A DNA stretch of 64,000 nt, taken from NCBI GenBank assembly GCA_037043235.1, contig JAWRVZ010000056.1, positions 1,067,501 to 1,131,500 of the forward strand, given 5' to 3'. Below are positions 63,001-64,000 of the stretch, piece after piece. The stretch comes from Rhodeus uyekii (Eukaryota > Chordata > Actinopteri > Cypriniformes > Acheilognathidae). The first letter of the stretch is position 1; each line of letters begins with the position of its first letter. The translations under genes and the position numbers were made by a program. The notes under the pieces were generated by a model. That model did not search any database. It had not been told where the DNA came from and saw nothing but the letters and a program-made list of their open reading frames with translations.

Positions 63001-63355
63001 ACATTGAAAAGAGGTAAAGTACCTTTCTTCTCAGGGTCTGCTTTCACTTTATCTTTAACCTCAGCCTCTGAAAAGACAATAGTTTAAACATTTTAACGGG
63101 AAAATTTTATTTTTGTCTTTTACTCTAAAGTTAACAACAGTTCATTTAACAGATAAAACAAAAATTCAAACCTTTTTTCACAGTGGCTGGTTTTATTTTT
63201 TCTTTGACGACTTCAGCTTCTAAAATGAAATGATGACGTAAAAGCATTAGCATTATCTTAATACTGACCAGGGAATTATTAGTGACATTATTCTTAATAA
63301 ATTGCAGAACCTTTCTTTGGTGCTGGCTTTGGTTGTTCTTTAGTTTTCTCTGGTA
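48471..63355 (-). CDS. trdn: trdn, triadin (N-terminal exons outside window)
   Basis: Triadin anchors calsequestrin to the ryanodine receptor in the junctional sarcoplasmic reticulum. Its lumenal part is long, highly charged KEKE sequence, as seen here. I place 52 exons. From the 3' end they are: 48471-48556 (terminal), 48823-48867, 49215-49262, 50233-50280, 50428-50475, 50755-50802, 51130-51177, 51327-51386, 51511-51675, 52629-52676, 52760-52807, 53115-53162, 53335-53379, 53477-53521, 53632-53688, 53773-53820, 53905-53952, then the array from 56436 to 63355 listed separately. The terminal exon encodes DIPYFQCFFVDEDDTQYPFF and ends at TGA 48471-48473; this Cys-containing tail fits triadin C-termini. 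Every internal exon starts in phase 1 and ends in phase 1. The cytosolic tail, membrane segment and first lumenal exons lie right of the window. Which exons are spliced together cannot be read from DNA. Confidence 0.9.
49182..49204. repeat. C run and (CA)n at a trdn exon border
   Basis: Nine or so C followed by CA repeats ends about 10 bp from the exon at 49215-49262, on its donor side. Confidence 0.8.
49682..50081. mobile_element. long near-perfect inverted-repeat element (hAT-MITE-like core)
   Basis: The left arm (49682-49848) and right arm (49916-50081) are reverse complements with only about five differences over some 166 bp. A 67-bp loop separates them. The inner part (ccctcatgtcgttccaaacc) matches a very abundant cyprinid MITE, from memory. 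It lies in the trdn intron between 49262 and 50233. Confidence 0.85.
51511..51675 (-). CDS. trdn: 165-bp coiled-coil exon inside trdn
   Basis: An exon with AG and GT borders and phase 1/1, more than three times the size of its neighbours. It encodes a leucine-heptad helix (LLNSINQKLSLLDLM, then IGEMKSDLESTQNQITLL), not KEKE sequence. It resembles, from memory, coiled-coil segments of L1/Tx1-type ORF1 proteins and other oligomerisation coils. It stays open in the trdn frame. It may be a genuine triadin exon or an exonised transposon piece. Confidence 0.65.
52020..52332. mobile_element. MITE fragment ('cagacttttggatggtagtgta' family)
   Basis: It ends with the conserved end GCCCCAGACTTTTGGATGGTAGTGTA shared in diverged form with elements at 3483, 13343, 16148 and 60023. 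It lies within a trdn intron. Confidence 0.6.
52923..52966 (-). pseudogene. decayed trdn KEKE exon
   Basis: The minus strand reads VIKKKVKPAPKKKG and ends at a GT, but the 5' side (GATT preceded by TTATGT) has lost the AG acceptor and the EAE codons found in the neighbouring copies. Confidence 0.7.
54024..56071. mobile_element. 2.05-kb insertion with terminal inverted repeats in a trdn intron
   Basis: The left end GTTCCCTTTCAAAGTG (54024-54039) and right end CACTTCGAAAGGGAAC (56056-56071) are inverted copies with one mismatch. Near the left end are 'accggtgtctgaagcatgtg' and a downstream 'atgatgtcacgagta', resembling the ends of DIRS-like retroelements at 1922 and 63420. No intact ORF lies inside. 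It separates trdn exons 53905-53952 and 56436-56483. Confidence 0.65.
57239..57252 (-). pseudogene. vestigial 3' stub of a trdn exon
   Basis: Only CTGTAAAGAAAG followed by GT survives; the upstream two thirds of the type-A cassette are replaced by unrelated sequence. Confidence 0.6.
58109..58128 (-). pseudogene. truncated type-E trdn exon
   Basis: AGCCAGAACCAAAGAAAG plus a donor GT is joined directly to intron sequence that elsewhere precedes a type-D exon. The acceptor half is missing. The same junction recurs at about 62548. Confidence 0.7.
59932..59960 (-). pseudogene. decayed trdn exon
   Basis: The minus strand retains a GTTAAACCAGCACCTATAAAG-like core, but the donor reads GC and no acceptor or EAEV codons are visible. 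Confidence 0.6.
60023..61112. mobile_element. MITE split by a Tc1-like insertion
   Basis: The left part (60023-60190) and right part (60944-61112, ending aaacttttgaatggtagtgta) together form one copy of the MITE family seen at 3483. In that copy 'aaatgacattttaaa' is followed directly by 'gtatattcaaatagaaaacag'; here the two are separated by about 750 bp. Confidence 0.7.
60191..60943 (-). mobile_element. internally deleted Tc1-like transposon
   Basis: The ends CACTGCTTAAAAAAAATGAA and TTTTTTCAAGTAGTG are imperfect inverted repeats flanked by TA-containing sequence. The interior, read on the minus strand, matches the N-terminal HTH and middle parts of a fish Tc1-family transposase (for example LLQDGT- and ALQNDLQQ-type regions, degraded). 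At about 750 bp it is roughly half length and has no intact ORF. Confidence 0.65.
61555..61605 (-). pseudogene. decayed trdn exon
   Basis: The minus strand encodes VAKENGKPVLEIK, a clear relative of the cassettes with the KEK motif altered. The expected donor GT after the final Lys codon is absent. Confidence 0.6.
62548..62567 (-). pseudogene. truncated type-E trdn exon, second copy
   Basis: Identical in structure to the stub at 58109-58128, with the same break between 'ggttctggct' and 'aaaattgcacaca'. Confidence 0.7.
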
Positions 63356-63419
63356 CTGCAAAACATGAGAGTTTAACTTTAAAATAGCAGATTGAATGTT
63401 GTGTAAAGTTAACATGCAA

Positions 63420-64000
63420 GTTCCCTGTCAAGGGAACTCAACACTGTGTCGAAAACGCATATGGGAATGCATTAGTGTGATTGTCTCTTGAAGCGCAATT
63501 GAAACCAGGTGTGCGAGTGCACGTAGCCGAGTGTGACGTCATGAGCCAGGAGTATAACTGCACGCAGCGAACTAGAAGCCTCAGCTTAGTGTCTTCAACA
63601 GCGCTCGAAGCTAACGTGTGTTTGAGTTGCTCTGCTGGCTGTAAGTCGATATTTTCCACTTACCTTCTGAAGAATGGCGGATTCACAGACTTTTAAGCGT
63701 TGTGTCACTCCTTGCCCGCGTTTTATCACGGGTAAGGACACACACGCTCTCTGTGTGTTTTGTTTGGGCGAGGCTCATGCACGCTCAGCGCTCGAGGGCA
63801 CTGAGTGTGCAGAGTGTCTGCAGCTGCCGCTGCGCACTCTCCGCTCACGCCTGGCAGTCTTCGAGGGGACTGACCAGGCTCGCGGTCCTCGTGGGTCTGG
63901 TCCCGCTGCAGCTGAGGCTCAGCGGCGGCTGCACTCATGGGGATCGCAGCTGGATTTAGCAGCGGGGTCGGAGACGGGAGATGCCTTTTCTCCTCCCTTA
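63420..64000 (+). mobile_element. DIRS-like retroelement, 5' part
   Basis: It begins with the foldback GTTCCCTGTCAAGGGAAC (63420-63437), then a leader with 'gtgtgattgtctcttgaagc' and 'gtgacgtcatgagccag', and then an ORF. Both features recur in shorter form at 1922 and 54024. It continues beyond the window, and its recombinase and RT domains are not visible. Comparison with the duplicated trdn block at 58813 shows the element starts just after the shared word aacatgcaagtt. Confidence 0.7.
63674..64000 (+). CDS. DIRS-like ORF1 (gag-like), open at window edge
   Basis: The ATG at 63674 opens a frame of 109 codons with no stop to the end of the window. It starts MADSQTFKRCVTPCPRFI and carries a zinc-knuckle-like Cys/His pattern, CVFCLGEAHA followed by CAECLQLPLRTLRSR. 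That pattern is characteristic of ORF1 in fish DIRS-like and related retroelements. The GC-rich composition contrasts with the AT-rich intron around it. Confidence 0.7.
   Translation, partial: MADSQTFKRCVTPCPRFITGKDTHALCVFCLGEAHARSALEGTECAECLQLPLRTLRSRLAVFEGTDQARGPRGSGPAAAEAQRRLHSWGSQLDLAAGSETGDAFSPPL

Larger units (their letters stand above)
56436..63355 (-). repeat. trdn: tandemly duplicated trdn KEKE exon array
   Basis: Thirty-five exons of 45 or 48 bp, each flanked by AG and GT: 56436-56483, 56573-56617, 56727-56774, 56865-56909, 57007-57051, 57403-57450, 57567-57614, 57706-57753, 57879-57923, 58015-58062, 58150-58194, 58281-58328, 58450-58494, 58591-58638, 58730-58774, 59114-59158, 59247-59294, 59433-59480, 59557-59604, 59679-59726, 59811-59858, 61198-61245, 61339-61383, 61687-61731, 61816-61863, 61946-61990, 62088-62135, 62226-62273, 62411-62458, 62589-62633, 62722-62769, 62860-62907, 63023-63067, 63172-63219, 63311-63355. 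Recurrent types are A (EAEVIKEKVKPAPVKKG), B (EAEVKEKVKPAPEKKG), C (EAEVVKEKIKPATVKKG), D (EPEVPKEKASEPAKRG), E (VPEKTKEQPKPAPKKG) and F (EPEVSKEKAPEPKPKRG). Introns are often only 75-150 bp and are themselves repeated. Confidence 0.88.

Noticed and set aside
56436..63355. Regularly spaced similar 45-48 bp units resembling a CRISPR array
   Set aside because: Each unit is flanked by AG/GT splice sites, keeps reading frame and encodes KEKE cassettes; spacers are introns of variable length. It is a eukaryotic exon array.

Overview
This window is nuclear DNA of a teleost fish, most likely a cyprinid. It carries vertebrate genes split by GT-AG introns. One connexin and one FABP look like the 'a' copies left by the teleost genome duplication. 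AT-rich introns are packed with short inverted-repeat elements, tRNA-derived SINEs and long microsatellites typical of carp-like genomes. No bacterial, viral or CRISPR content was seen. Calls rest on recognising protein families from memory and on reading splice sites by eye; nothing was aligned by program.

Layout. (1) 83-20341, minus: twelve exons of fam184a (coiled-coil protein); its 3' end lies beyond the left edge. (2) 20342-23352: divergent spacer with AT-rich microsatellites and a TGACGTCA site near each gene start. (3) 23353-31227, plus: a complete 15-exon synaptotagmin-like gene, closest to sytl1. (4) 31228-34673: spacer with TE debris, including a broken DIRS-like reverse transcriptase. 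(5) 34674-35738, plus: intact single-exon connexin of the Cx43 family (gja1a/cx40.8 type). (6) 35739-40468: gene-free and AT-rich. (7) 40469-41350, plus: complete four-exon fabp7a. (8) 41351-48470: gene-free, tail to tail with the next gene. (9) 48471-63355, minus: 3' part of triadin (trdn). I place 52 exons here, nearly all 45 or 48 bp, each encoding a lysine/glutamate-rich KEKE cassette. (10) 63420-64000, plus: start of a DIRS-like retroelement inserted in a trdn intron and running off the right edge.

The genes do not form a pathway. They are a conserved neighbourhood: FAM184A, GJA1, FABP7 and TRDN lie together on human 6q22, whereas SYTL1 does not. The most striking structure is the trdn array. 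All its internal exons are phase-symmetric and look like products of repeated tandem duplication. There are near-identical blocks, a shared deletion junction, a chimeric exon, several decayed exons, and one unexpected 165-bp coiled-coil exon.
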